Origin: Candidatus Eiseniibacteriota bacterium
Lineage (GTDB): Bacteria > Eisenbacteria > RBG-16-71-46
NCBI GenBank assembly: GCA_025360715.1
Contig: JANYBS010000114.1
Location: 1 to 64,000 of the forward strand
Length of the DNA: 64,000 nt
Direction: 5' to 3'
A program made the translations under genes and the position numbers. The notes beneath the pieces were generated by a model. It saw only the letters and a list, made by a program, of their open reading frames with translations. It was not told the origin of the DNA and ran no database searches. Shown here one piece after another: positions 25,123 to 36,357 of the stretch. Every line of letters begins with the position of its first letter. Position 1 is the stretch's first letter.

Positions 25123-27333
25123 ATGTCATCGCCTCGCAGTCACGCGCGCATCGCTGTGATGAACCGCCAGCCCCGCACGTTCGACGCGCCGCGCCAGCCC
25201 GATGGCCACCGTTCACCGGTGAGCACCTACTACGGGCGCCACGTCTTCGACCTCATCAAGCTGCGTGAGAAGCTGCCGCGCGAGATCTTCCAGTCGCTCG
25301 TCTCGACGCTGCGCAATAGTGCGCCGCTGTCGAAGGAAGTCGCGGAGACGGTCGCGTCTGCCGCGCGCGAGTGGGCCGTCTCGCATGGCGCCACGCACTT
25401 CACGCACTGGTTCCAGCCCATGACCGGCCTCACCGCCGAGAAGCATGACGCGTTCATCGACCTGAACGTGAGCATGACCGGCGAGGCGCGCGTACTCGAG
25501 AAGCTCTCGGGTTCGCAGCTCTGGCAATCCGAGCCGGACGCCAGTTCGTTCCCGTCGGGCGGCATGCGCAGCACGTTCGAAGCGCGCGGCTATACCGCGT
25601 GGGACCCGACCGTGCCCATGTTCCTTGTCGAAAGTGCGAACGGCCGCACGCTCTGCATCCCGAGCGTGTACATCAGCTACCACGGCCACAGCCTGGACCA
25701 TAAGACGCCGCTGCTGCGTTCGGTCGAGGCGCTCAACAAGAACGCCGTCGCGTTCCTCAAGTTGCTTGGCGACGTCGATGTGAAGTCCGTCGCCGCCACG
25801 CTGGGTGTGGAGCAGGAGTACTTCCTTGTCGACCGCGCGCACCACGCGCTGCGCACCGACCTCATGCTGGCCGAGCGCACGCTGCTCGGCGCTGCCTCGC
25901 CGCGTCACCAGCAATTCGAGGATCACTACTTCGGCACCATCCCGCCGCGCGTGATCGCCTTCATGGAAGAGCTGGAATTCGAGCTCTACCGCCTGGGGAT
26001 CCCCATGCGCACGCGTCACAACGAGGTCGCGCCGATGCAATTCGAGATGGCGCCGATCTTCGAGGACCTCAACCTGGGCGTGGACCACAACGTGCTGGCG
26101 ATGGACGTGGCGCGCAAGGTGGCGCTGCGCCATGACTTCGTGTGCTTGTTGCACGAGAAGCCGTTTGCGGGAATCAATGGCAGCGGCAAGCACTGCAACT
26201 GGAGCATGTCCACGGACCGTGGCGAGAACCTGCTCGAGCCGGGCAAGACGCCGCACCAGAACCTGCGCTTCCTGGCGTTCCTCGCGGTGTGCCTCAAGGC
26301 CGTGCACGATCACGCGGTGGCATTGCGCTGGTCGGTCTCGGGTCCGAACAACGACCTGCGCCTGGGCGCCAACGAAGCGCCGCCGGCGATCCTGTCCGCG
26401 TTCGTCGGTGACCAGCTCACCAGCATCATCGACCGCACCATCGCGGGCGATGCAGCCAAGGATCCCGAGCACTTCGTGCTCGAGATGGGCGTGGCGAAGC
26501 TGCCGACGCTCGCCAAGGACAACACCGATCGCAACCGCACCTCGCCATTCGCCTTCACGGGCAACAAGTTCGAGTTCCGCGCCGTGGGAAGTTCTGCGAA
26601 CTGCGCGGTGCCGATGGCGGTGCTCTCGGGCGCTGCCGCGAAGTCCTTGGCCGAGATGACCGAGCGGCTCAAGAAGAAGCTCGAGGCCAAGCCGGGTCAC
26701 CGTGACCAGATGGTGGCCGAGTTGCTGCGCGAGGTGTTCACCGAGTCGTCCGCAGTGCGCTTCGAGGGCAATGGTTACTCGGACGAGTGGAAGGCCGAGG
26801 CCAAGAAGCGCGGCCTGCCCAACCTGGTCGATACGCCGGCCGCGATCCAGGCGCTCACCGACAAGCAGAACCATCAATTCCTGGTCGATGTGGGCGTCTT
26901 CTCGCAGCTCGAGTTCGACAGTCGTGTGAATGTGTCGCTCGAGCGCTACATCAAGCAGGTCACGCTCGAGGCCGAGACGGTGGCCGAGATGGTGCTCACG
27001 CAGGTGATCCCGGCGGCTGAGAAGCAGCTGGCGCTCACGGGTTCGGCGTGGCGCACGGTCACCGAGTCCGGCGGCAAGGGCACGATCTACAGCAGCCGCG
27101 TCAAGGCGCTCACCGCTGGCCTGGAGGCGTTGCTCGACGGCGCCGAGAAGTTGCAGAAGACGCTGCACGAGGTGCATAGCGGTCACGACGAGATGAAGGT
27201 CTGTGCGCGGCTGTCCGCCGAAGTGCGGCCGCTCATGCAGTCGGTCCGTGATGCCGCCGACCTGATCGAGAACCTGGTCGACGATGAGATCTGGCCGCTG
27301 CCCAAGTACCGCGAGATGCTGTTCGTGAAGTAA
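25123..27333 (+). CDS. glnN: Glutamine synthetase, type III
   Basis: ATP-dependent ligation of ammonia to glutamate. At 736 aa it is GSIII (dodecameric, found in Bacteroidota, some cyanobacteria and others) rather than the ~470-aa GSI. Diagnostic segments are HFTHWFQPMTG.TAEKHDAF near 88-107, SGGMRSTFEARGYTAWDP, VEQEYFLVD, RHNEVAPMQFEMAP, GSGKHCNWS and NHQFLVDVGVFSQ. ATG 25123 follows AGGAG by six bases; a downstream in-frame ATG (codon 13) is also possible. It is flanked by terminators on both sides, so it is monocistronic. The long upstream leader may carry regulation. Confidence 0.96.
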   Translation: MSSPRSHARIAVMNRQPRTFDAPRQPDGHRSPVSTYYGRHVFDLIKLREKLPREIFQSLVSTLRNSAPLSKEVAETVASAAREWAVSHGATHFTHWFQPMTGLTAEKHDAFIDLNVSMTGEARVLEKLSGSQLWQSEPDASSFPSGGMRSTFEARGYTAWDPTVPMFLVESANGRTLCIPSVYISYHGHSLDHKTPLLRSVEALNKNAVAFLKLLGDVDVKSVAATLGVEQEYFLVDRAHHALRTDLMLAERTLLGAASPRHQQFEDHYFGTIPPRVIAFMEELEFELYRLGIPMRTRHNEVAPMQFEMAPIFEDLNLGVDHNVLAMDVARKVALRHDFVCLLHEKPFAGINGSGKHCNWSMSTDRGENLLEPGKTPHQNLRFLAFLAVCLKAVHDHAVALRWSVSGPNNDLRLGANEAPPAILSAFVGDQLTSIIDRTIAGDAAKDPEHFVLEMGVAKLPTLAKDNTDRNRTSPFAFTGNKFEFRAVGSSANCAVPMAVLSGAAAKSLAEMTERLKKKLEAKPGHRDQMVAELLREVFTESSAVRFEGNGYSDEWKAEAKKRGLPNLVDTPAAIQALTDKQNHQFLVDVGVFSQLEFDSRVNVSLERYIKQVTLEAETVAEMVLTQVIPAAEKQLALTGSAWRTVTESGGKGTIYSSRVKALTAGLEALLDGAEKLQKTLHEVHSGHDEMKVCARLSAEVRPLMQSVRDAADLIENLVDDEIWPLPKYREMLFVK

Positions 27334-27353
27334 GCGGTCGTTACGGTCTGATG

Positions 27354-27390
27354 GCGCGGGCTGCGGAGTGATCCGCGGCCCGCGCGCTTC
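27354..27390 (+). terminator. Intrinsic terminator of glnN
   Basis: A 14-bp stem, 27354-27367 with 27372-27385 (one G-U), capped by a GTGA tetraloop, starting 20 bases after the stop. The following GCTTCATT has only a weak T-tract. Confidence 0.7.
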
Positions 27391-27391
27391 A

Positions 27392-27421
27392 TTGGTGGCC
27401 CTTCGTGCTTTCCGTTAGATT
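27392..27421 (+). promoter_or_regulatory. Probable promoter of the pcrA-gatCAB operon
   Basis: TTGGTG at 27392-27397, an 18-base spacer and TAGATT at 27416-27421, directly after the glnN terminator and 45 bases before the helicase start. TAGATT with the same spacing recurs at 63730. Confidence 0.55.
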
Positions 27422-27466
27422 CGCGGGCGAGCCCATTCGATCCCAACGTCCTCGCGGAGTGCCTTC

Positions 27467-29783
<2,317 letters not shown>

Positions 29784-29800
<17 letters not shown>

Positions 29801-30086
29801 GGAAGTCCAGCGCGTCGCGGAACTCGCGCGCCTCGAGATCGCGGCGGACGCCGTGGACCGCGTGGCCGCGCAGTTGAGCGGGATCCTCGACTTCGTCGCG
29901 ACGCTCGACGCGCTTGATCTGGGCGACTGCGAGCCCACGGCGTTCGCGCCGGCGGCAGCGCCGCTGCGCGCCGATGTGCCCGACGAGTCGCGCCGCTTGG
30001 GCCCCGAGCGCGCCACCGCCGCCGCACCGGCCGCGGAAGAAGGCTATTTCCTGGTTCCGCCGATCGTGGAGAACGTCAACCCATGA
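29784..30086 (+). CDS. gatC: Asp/Glu-tRNA amidotransferase subunit C
   Basis: GatC stabilises the GatA-GatB heterotrimer that converts misacylated Glu-tRNA(Gln) and/or Asp-tRNA(Asn). The 100-aa product begins SISREEVQRVAELARLEI, the family hallmark, and ends YFLVPPIVENVNP. ATG 29784 is preceded by GGAGG at five bases; an in-frame ATG at 29766 lies further inside pcrA. Ends in an ATGA overlap with gatA, so the three subunits are coupled. Confidence 0.95.
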
Positions 30087-31567
30087 GTCGCGCGCCGAAC
30101 GAGACCTGGAAGCTAGGCGCCGCCGCGCTAGCCGCGCGCGTGCGCGACGGCCGCGTGAGTGTGACGGACGCCGTGGAGTCGGGCTGGGTCGGCCCCGCGA
30201 GCATGTGGGAACACGACGTGAACGCGGTCGCGCACCATGATGCCGAAGTACGCCGCGAGGCCGCAGCCGGGGCGAGCGGGCAGGGCCCGCTTGCCGGCGT
30301 CCCCGTGCTCGTGAAGGACAACCTGTGCACGGTCGAATACCCGACCACGTGCGCGTCGCGCATCCTGGCCGGCTATCGCGCACCGTACGATGCCACGGTC
30401 ATCCGCCGTCTGCGCGAAGCAGGCGCGGTGATCGTGGGCAAGGGCAACATGGACGAGTTCGCCATGGGCTCCTCCAACGAATACAGCGCGTACGGCCCAA
30501 CGCGGAACCCGTTCGATCTCTCGCGCGTGCCCGGCGGCTCGAGCGGCGGCCCTGCTGCGGCGGTCGCCTACGGCCTGGTGCCCGTGGCGCTGGGCTCTGA
30601 CACCGGCGGCTCGGTGCGCCAACCCGCGTCGTTCTGCGGCGTGTATGGCCTCAAGCCCACCTACGGCCGGCTCTCGCGCTACGGCTTGGTCGCGTTCGGC
30701 TCCTCGCTGGATCAGGTCGGCATCTTCGCGCGGCATGCGCGCGACGTTGCGGTCACGTACGCGGTGCTCGCTGGCGAGGATGGCTACGACGCGACCACGC
30801 GCTTGGGCCCGGCGCCCGATGTGAGCACGTTCGCGGCGGGCGTGAAGGGCCTGCGGTTCGGCTGGCCCGCGAACCTGTGGGCGCAGGGCGTGGACGCCGC
30901 GATCGTGGCGGCGCTCGAGCGATCGGCCATCGCCCTTGAACGTGCGGGCGCAGTGCGCGTTGTGCTCGATTTCCTGCCCGGAACCTACGGAGTAGCGGCC
31001 TACTATCTGGTGGCGACCGCCGAGGCGAGTTCCAACCTCGCGCGCTTCGACGGCGTGCGCTACGGCTTCCGTCATGAAGAAGCCGCCGACGTGCGCGCCA
31101 TGTACACGCGCACGCGCAGCGAGGGCTTTGGTCCCGAGGTACAGCGCCGCATCCTGCTGGGTACGTATGCGCTCAGCTCAGGCTACTACGACGCGTACTA
31201 CCTCAAGGCACAGCGCGCGCGCACGCGCATCCGCCGCGAGTTCCAGAGCGCATTCGCGCAATGCGACTTCATGCTCCTGCCGGCCGCGCCGTCGCTCGCC
31301 TTCAAGGTTGGGGAAAAGACCGACGACCCGCTGGCCATGTACCTGAGCGATGTCTTCACGATCGGCGCGAACCTCGCGGGGATCCCTGGGCTCACGGTGC
31401 CCGCGGGTCGCACGTCCGAGAACCTGCCGGTGGGTGTGCAGATGCTGGGCCCTGAAGACAGTGAACCGAACCTGCTGCGCGCCGCGCGCGCACTCGAAGT
31501 GGGCGGCGATGTCGCGCTGCTTTCGACCGACGAGGATCCGGAGTTCGTATGGCCTACGAAGCGGTGA
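30083..31567 (+). CDS. gatA: Asp/Glu-tRNA amidotransferase subunit A
   Basis: The amidase subunit: hydrolyses glutamine and channels ammonia to GatB. The 494-aa product carries the amidase-signature Ser-cisSer-Lys triad, K78 (VLVKDN), S153 (GGSSGG) and S177 (SDTGGS). Overlaps gatC by 4 bases and gatB by 19. The N-terminal 60 residues are slightly divergent. Presence of gatCAB suggests GlnRS and/or AsnRS may be absent from this genome; that is inference, as the rest of the genome is not visible. Confidence 0.97.
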   Translation: MSRAPNETWKLGAAALAARVRDGRVSVTDAVESGWVGPASMWEHDVNAVAHHDAEVRREAAAGASGQGPLAGVPVLVKDNLCTVEYPTTCASRILAGYRAPYDATVIRRLREAGAVIVGKGNMDEFAMGSSNEYSAYGPTRNPFDLSRVPGGSSGGPAAAVAYGLVPVALGSDTGGSVRQPASFCGVYGLKPTYGRLSRYGLVAFGSSLDQVGIFARHARDVAVTYAVLAGEDGYDATTRLGPAPDVSTFAAGVKGLRFGWPANLWAQGVDAAIVAALERSAIALERAGAVRVVLDFLPGTYGVAAYYLVATAEASSNLARFDGVRYGFRHEEAADVRAMYTRTRSEGFGPEVQRRILLGTYALSSGYYDAYYLKAQRARTRIRREFQSAFAQCDFMLLPAAPSLAFKVGEKTDDPLAMYLSDVFTIGANLAGIPGLTVPAGRTSENLPVGVQMLGPEDSEPNLLRAARALEVGGDVALLSTDEDPEFVWPTKR

Positions 31568-32997
31568 TCGGGCTGGAGTGTCATATCCAGCTCAAGACGC
31601 GCACGAAGATGTTCTGTGGATGCGAGGTGGAGTTCGGCCGTCCGGCGAACTGGAACACCTGCCCGGTGTGCTTGGGGTTACCCGGGGCGCTGCCGCGTAC
31701 GAATATCACCGCGATCGCCTACGCGCTGCGCCTGGGGCTGGCGCTGGGCTGTGACATCCGTCACGAGAGCGTGTTCGCGCGCAAGAACTACTTCTATCCC
31801 GACATGCCCAAGAACTACCAGGTCACTCAGTACGACCTGCCCCTCTGCGAGCACGGCACACTGCCCGTGGTGGTCGAAGGCGAATCGCGCACCTTCGAAC
31901 TCATGCGCATCCATTGTGAAGAGGACGCCGGCAAGTCGTTTCATCCCGAACGCGTGGGTGACCGCCGGATCTCGCGGCTGGAGTTCAACCGCGCGGGCAC
32001 GCCACTGCTGGAGCTCGTGACCGAGCCGGTGCTGCGCACGCCGGCGGAGTGCGCGGCGTTCCTCACGCAACTGCGCAAGCTCGTGCGCGCGCTCGGCATC
32101 TCCGATGGCGACATGGAGAAGGGTCAGCTGCGCTGCGATGCGAACGTGAGCCTGCGCCCGGTGGGGCAGAGCGCGCTGGGAGTCAAGACCGAGATCAAGA
32201 ACCTGAACTCCATCAAGGGTGTCGAGAAGGGCGTGACAGCCGAGATCGATCGCCAGCGCCGCGAACTGGAGTCAGGCGCGAGGATCGTGCAAGCGACGCT
32301 GCTCTACGACGCCGACCATGACAAGCTCGCCATCATGCGCACCAAGGAGAGCGCGCACGACTACCGCTACTTCCCGGAGCCGGACCTACCCGTGCTGCGT
32401 GTGACCGACGCCGACCTTGATGCGGCGCGCGCGGCGCTGCCCGAGCTGCCATGGGTGCGCGAGGCGCGGTTCGTGTCTCAGTACGGCCTGCCACCTTACG
32501 ATGCCGCCGTGCTCGGTGATTCGCGCGAGCTGGCGGATTACTACGAGGCCTGCGCGCGTGGCGGGGATGCGAAGCTGGCGAGCAACTGGATCATGACCGA
32601 GGTACTGCGCGTGCGGAATGACCGGGGCTGGCCGCTCGAGAAGTGGGCGGAGCAGGTGCCGGCGCCGCGGATGCGAGCGTTCCTCGACAAGGTCGCGGCC
32701 AAGGAGCTGCCGGGACCCGTGGCAAAACAGGTGTTTGCATGGATGGCCGACGAGGCCGGCTCGGTGGACGAGCTGCTGGCGCTCCACGGCATCCAGGTGC
32801 AGGGCTCGGCCGAAGACCTGCGGCCGTTGGTGCTGCAGGTCCTCGACGAGAATCCCGGCCCCGTGGCGCAGTACCTTGCGGGCAAGACCATCACGATCGG
32901 CTATCTGACCGGCGCGGTCATGAAGAAGAGCGGCGGCCAAGCGGTGCCGCAGGTGGTCCAGCAGTTGCTCGCCGAGGAGCTCGCGCGCCGGGGTTGA
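31549..32997 (+). CDS. gatB: Asp/Glu-tRNA amidotransferase subunit B
   Basis: The kinase/amidotransferase subunit that activates the misacylated tRNA and adds ammonia. The 482-aa product has the N-terminal YEAVIGLECHIQLKT and the Cys motif CGCEVEFG...CPVCLGLPG, then KNYFYPDMPKNYQVTQYD (the Mg/ATP-site region) and the C-terminal tRNA-binding tail domain (YqeY-like; GKTITIGYLTGAVMK). ATG 31549 lies inside the end of gatA. Confidence 0.97.
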   Translation: MAYEAVIGLECHIQLKTRTKMFCGCEVEFGRPANWNTCPVCLGLPGALPRTNITAIAYALRLGLALGCDIRHESVFARKNYFYPDMPKNYQVTQYDLPLCEHGTLPVVVEGESRTFELMRIHCEEDAGKSFHPERVGDRRISRLEFNRAGTPLLELVTEPVLRTPAECAAFLTQLRKLVRALGISDGDMEKGQLRCDANVSLRPVGQSALGVKTEIKNLNSIKGVEKGVTAEIDRQRRELESGARIVQATLLYDADHDKLAIMRTKESAHDYRYFPEPDLPVLRVTDADLDAARAALPELPWVREARFVSQYGLPPYDAAVLGDSRELADYYEACARGGDAKLASNWIMTEVLRVRNDRGWPLEKWAEQVPAPRMRAFLDKVAAKELPGPVAKQVFAWMADEAGSVDELLALHGIQVQGSAEDLRPLVLQVLDENPGPVAQYLAGKTITIGYLTGAVMKKSGGQAVPQVVQQLLAEELARRG

Positions 32998-33013
32998 GGA
33001 AAGGAAGTGGCAC

Positions 33014-33697
33014 ATGGCCTTCCGTATGCAAGTCCGCCGCGCGCTCGCGGCGCCTGTCGGTGGTGAGCTTCGATCGGTGTTCGCGGCTCCGCTCATCACG
33101 GCCATCATCGCCGATGGCCAGGCCGATGAGCGCGCGGAGACCGCGCTCGTGGAACTCATCGACGCCCTGGTGCGGATCGGCCTGCCGCGCGGCCGCATGT
33201 TCGCGCTCCTCACGGGTTCGGGCCCCGCGGGAGTGACGCCGCGCGAGCGGGCACGCGAGCTGCACGACACGCTTGGCGTGCCGGTGCTGGTGCACGATCC
33301 GGGACGTTCCGCGCACTCGCGCGCCGGCGTGCTGGCCGACGGTACGGTGCTCGATCTGGATGACGAGTTGCGCGAAGCCGAGGCGGTCGTGGTGGTGGGG
33401 CGATTCGGCACGGATCGCGGCCAGGCCGTGCGCGGTGGGTTCTGCGCGCTGGCCCCAGGACTGGCGTCCAAGGACTGTGCGGCTGCGCTGATCCCCGATG
33501 CTGCATCGCCGTGGTCCCAGCGTGTCGAGCAGGCGATCGCCCGCGGCCGCGAGACCGCCTCGCACGTGCGATGCGATTTCGCGCTGCTCTGGAGCGACGA
33601 CGACCCGCCGCGCGTGCTTGCGGGAGTCGGTGACGTGGTCTTTGCGAAGGCGCTTGCCGATAGCTGGCTTTCGCGCGAACCCAGCTGGACTGCGTGA
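33014..33697 (+). CDS. LarA N-terminal-like (DUF2088) protein
   Basis: A 227-aa protein I could not assign to an enzyme with certainty. Its middle follows the pattern of the nickel-pincer lactate racemase LarA N-domain: ALLTGSGPAGVTPRERARE, then LG.PVLVHDP, AGVLADGTVLDLDDELREAEAVVVVGR and GGFCALAPGLASKD. The ~200-residue C-terminal LarA domain is missing and the metal/cofactor-site residues are not obvious. RBS AGGAAG precedes ATG 33014, 16 bases after gatB. No larB/C/E cofactor genes are near. It could be a cofactor-independent paralogue. Confidence 0.5.
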   Translation: MAFRMQVRRALAAPVGGELRSVFAAPLITAIIADGQADERAETALVELIDALVRIGLPRGRMFALLTGSGPAGVTPRERARELHDTLGVPVLVHDPGRSAHSRAGVLADGTVLDLDDELREAEAVVVVGRFGTDRGQAVRGGFCALAPGLASKDCAAALIPDAASPWSQRVEQAIARGRETASHVRCDFALLWSDDDPPRVLAGVGDVVFAKALADSWLSREPSWTA

Positions 33698-33749
33698 GCA
33701 GGCGGCGCGGGACTGGCGGCTGGCGAAGCGTTCGCGATAAGGTGTCCTC

Positions 33750-35087
33750 ATGAGCGCTTCCTGCATCCTTGTCATCGGTTCCGGCGGCCGCGAACATGCG
33801 ATCGCCTGGCGCTTGGCGCGCGACCCCCATGCGCCAACGGTGCATGTCGCGCCCGGGAACCAGGGAATCGCGCAGTACTTCACCTGCCACGCCGTGTGTG
33901 AGACCGACCCTACTGCCGTCGTGACGCTCGCGCAGCGCTTGCGCGCGGAGTTGGTGGTTGTCGGGCCTGAGGCGCCGCTCGCCGCCGGAGTGGCCGATGC
34001 GCTTGCCGCCGCCGGCATCGTGGTATTCGGTGCCTCGCGCGAGTGCGCGAGGCTCGAAGCCAGCAAGTGGTATGCGAAACAGGTCATGCGCGAGGCGGGT
34101 GTGCCCACCGCCGAAGCGCTCGAGTGCACCAGCGTCACGCAGGCGGCGACGGCGCTTGAGACGATGAGCCGCTTCGCGCCCCCTTGGGTGCTCAAGGCCG
34201 ATGGGCTCGCGGCAGGCAAGGGCGTGCTGGTGACACGCGAGCGCGCCGCCGCCGAGGCGTTCGCGCGCGAATGCCTGGAGGGCGCACGCTTCGGTGAGGG
34301 CGGGCGCCGCCTCGTGATCGAGGAGTTCCTCGCGGGCGACGAGGCATCGGTGATCGCGATCTGCGATGGTGAACGCTTCGTGCTGCTTCCGGCCGCGCGC
34401 GACCATAAGCGCGCGTTCGATGGCGATGAGGGCGCCAACACCGGCGGTATGGGCGCGTTCGCGCCGCTGGTCGATGTGACGCCCGCGCTCGAATCGCAGA
34501 TCGGTGAGCGCATCGTGGCGCCCGTGCTGCGCGTGATGGCGGGCCGGGGTGCGCCGTATCGGGGCGCGCTCTATGTGGGGCTCATGCTCGGGCCCGCAGG
34601 TCCGCGAGTCGTGGAGTTCAACGCCCGCTTCGGCGATCCCGAGACGCAGGTCATACTTCCGCTGCTGGGCGCCAGCCTGAGCGGTATGCTGGAACATGCC
34701 GCCTTGGGCCGCCTCGCAGTGGGGGAATGCACCCGCCTTCCCGGCGCGGCGGTCGCCGTGGCGATCACCGATGTGGACTATCCCGGAACCGCCCGAGGTG
34801 GCGGGCGCATCGCAGGTTTGGAGGATCTCGAGGCCGCGCAGAGCGGCGTGACGGTGTTCCACGCCGGCACTCGTCTCGAGGGTGGCCAGTGGCGCGTGGC
34901 CGGTGGCCGTGCGGCCTACGTGATGGCAGAAGGTGAGGACGTCGCCGCAGCTCGCTCGCGCGCCTATGCGGCGATCGCGCGGCTCGGCGGAGATGGTTGG
35001 CGCGTGCGCCGCGATATCGCGGCGAGCGCGGAGCAGCGGAACCTGGAGCACGGTAAGGCGAGACCGGCCGTGCGAGGAGTGGACTGA
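33750..35087 (+). CDS. purD: Phosphoribosylamine-glycine ligase
   Basis: GAR synthetase, step two of purine synthesis. The 445-aa ATP-grasp protein has the N-terminal ILVIGSGGREHAIAW, the ATP lid region LKADGLAAGKGVLV, RDHKRAFDGDEGANTGGMGAF and the Mg-binding EFNARFGDPETQ. ATG 33750 is close to GATAAGGT (33736-33743), which could be a -10 box placing the start at +1, or the AGGTG within it may serve as Shine-Dalgarno. The last ~25 residues are a dispensable extension. purM is at 58.5 kb, so purine genes are scattered. Confidence 0.96.
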   Translation: MSASCILVIGSGGREHAIAWRLARDPHAPTVHVAPGNQGIAQYFTCHAVCETDPTAVVTLAQRLRAELVVVGPEAPLAAGVADALAAAGIVVFGASRECARLEASKWYAKQVMREAGVPTAEALECTSVTQAATALETMSRFAPPWVLKADGLAAGKGVLVTRERAAAEAFARECLEGARFGEGGRRLVIEEFLAGDEASVIAICDGERFVLLPAARDHKRAFDGDEGANTGGMGAFAPLVDVTPALESQIGERIVAPVLRVMAGRGAPYRGALYVGLMLGPAGPRVVEFNARFGDPETQVILPLLGASLSGMLEHAALGRLAVGECTRLPGAAVAVAITDVDYPGTARGGGRIAGLEDLEAAQSGVTVFHAGTRLEGGQWRVAGGRAAYVMAEGEDVAAARSRAYAAIARLGGDGWRVRRDIAASAEQRNLEHGKARPAVRGVD

Positions 35088-35089
35088 AG

Positions 35090-35770
35090 ATGGAGATCCT
35101 GCGCGTCGATCCCGAACGCCCGGATGCCCGCACGCTTGATGCCGCGGCCGAGGCCGTGCTGCGAGGTGGCGTCATCGCGTTCCCGACGGACACGCTGTAT
35201 GGCCTGGGTTGTTCCCTCTTCGATGTCTCGGCCGTCGAGATGATCGCGCGCCTCAAGCGCCGCGATCCTCGGCACGCCGTGATCTCGCTCATCCCCGATC
35301 CCCAGCAGGCCTGGGGGCTCGCGCTGACCGTGAATCCGGTAGCCGAGAAATTGATCCGTGCATTCTGGCCCGGTCCGCTGTCGCTGATCTTTCTGTCGGC
35401 AGGCATCGTGCCGGTGCGCGTGCAGGGCCAAGGCGGCACGATCGCACTGCGCTGCCCCAAGGATCACCTGTCCCATGCGCTCCTCGAGCGCATCGGTGGG
35501 CCGATGGTCTCGAGCAGCGCGAACGTCTCCGGGCTGCCCCCGGCCGAGACCGCGGATGCGGTCGTGGCCACGTTCGGCAACCAACTGGACCTGATCCTGG
35601 ATGGCGGCCCCCGGCGTGGCGGCGTGCCCTCGACCCTGGTCGATGTGAGCGGTCCCAAGCCGAAGCTTCTTCGCCGTGGTGAACTGGACGTGACAAGTGT
35701 GCTCGGCGAGTTCGAGGACCTGACCGTGGGGCACAACACGGGCGACAGCACGGGAGGCCGCAACGGTTGA
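35090..35770 (+). CDS. tsaC: Threonylcarbamoyl-AMP synthase (YrdC/Sua5 family)
   Basis: Makes threonylcarbamoyl-AMP for t6A37 of ANN-decoding tRNAs. The 226-aa product has the YrdC pattern GGVIAFPTDTLYGLGC, KRR.P.HAVISLI (the KxR motif), FWPGPLSLIF, ALRCPKDH and GPMVSSSANVSG. It lacks the extra C-terminal Sua5 domain; the final ~40 residues are variable. Starts two bases after purD. Ends in a TTGA overlap with the phosphatase gene. Confidence 0.93.
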   Translation: MEILRVDPERPDARTLDAAAEAVLRGGVIAFPTDTLYGLGCSLFDVSAVEMIARLKRRDPRHAVISLIPDPQQAWGLALTVNPVAEKLIRAFWPGPLSLIFLSAGIVPVRVQGQGGTIALRCPKDHLSHALLERIGGPMVSSSANVSGLPPAETADAVVATFGNQLDLILDGGPRRGGVPSTLVDVSGPKPKLLRRGELDVTSVLGEFEDLTVGHNTGDSTGGRNG

Positions 35771-36318
35771 CGGGCCGCGAAGCGCCCGGCTACCCTTGCC
35801 TTTCCATGTCCGATGAGAAAGCGGTGGTTCGCGTCCTTTTCGTGTGCACGGGCAATACCTGTCGCAGCCCGCTCGCGGCTGCAGCGCTCGTGTCCGAGAT
35901 GGCCGGTGATCTTTCAGCGGATCCGGCACGACTCGAGATCCTTTCTGCCGGTACTTCGGCCGGAGAGGGGCAGCCGGTGAGTCGTGGTTCCCTCGAGGTC
36001 GCCGCCCGGTCGGGGATCGATCTCTCGGGACATCGAGCACGTCGCGCCACGTCCGCGCTCGCGCGGTCTGCGGATCTCGTGCTCGTGATGGAACCGTTGC
36101 ACCGTGTCGCGATCGAAGCGCTGGGCGCGCCGCGGGAACGGGTACACGTATTGAGTGAATGGCCCGAACCAGGCGAGGGCGACCTGCCGGTCTCCGATCC
36201 ATTCGGTGCTTCGATCGAAGCGTATGAGGAATGCTGGCGGCGCATCCGTCACCATATCCGGCGCGTGGCGCCGGCGGTGCGGGCGGCGCTCAAGGCACGC
36301 GACGCGTCCGGCTCCTAG
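35767..36318 (+). CDS. Low-molecular-weight protein-tyrosine-phosphatase family protein
   Basis: An arsenate-reductase/LMW-PTP fold protein, probably dephosphorylating protein tyrosine or arginine. The P-loop C27-T-G-N-T-C-R33-S is an intact CX5R motif, and the catalytic Asp loop is present as SDPFG. The neighbouring tsaC homologue recalls the ywlC-ywlE (arginine phosphatase) pair of Bacillus. TTG 35767 overlaps the tsaC stop and has GGGAGG upstream; an in-frame ATG at 35806 would give a more typical N-terminus but has no Shine-Dalgarno. Length 183 aa from the TTG. Confidence 0.88.
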   Translation: MTGREAPGYPCLSMSDEKAVVRVLFVCTGNTCRSPLAAAALVSEMAGDLSADPARLEILSAGTSAGEGQPVSRGSLEVAARSGIDLSGHRARRATSALARSADLVLVMEPLHRVAIEALGAPRERVHVLSEWPEPGEGDLPVSDPFGASIEAYEECWRRIRHHIRRVAPAVRAALKARDASGS

Positions 36319-36357
36319 GAAGAGTGCGCGCCGCTCCACCTTTTTGAGGGTCGAGCC

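Noticed and set aside
25213-27186. 657-aa minus-strand open frame opposite glutamine synthetase
   Set aside because: Shadow of the glnN gene; composition is that of an antisense frame in GC-rich DNA.
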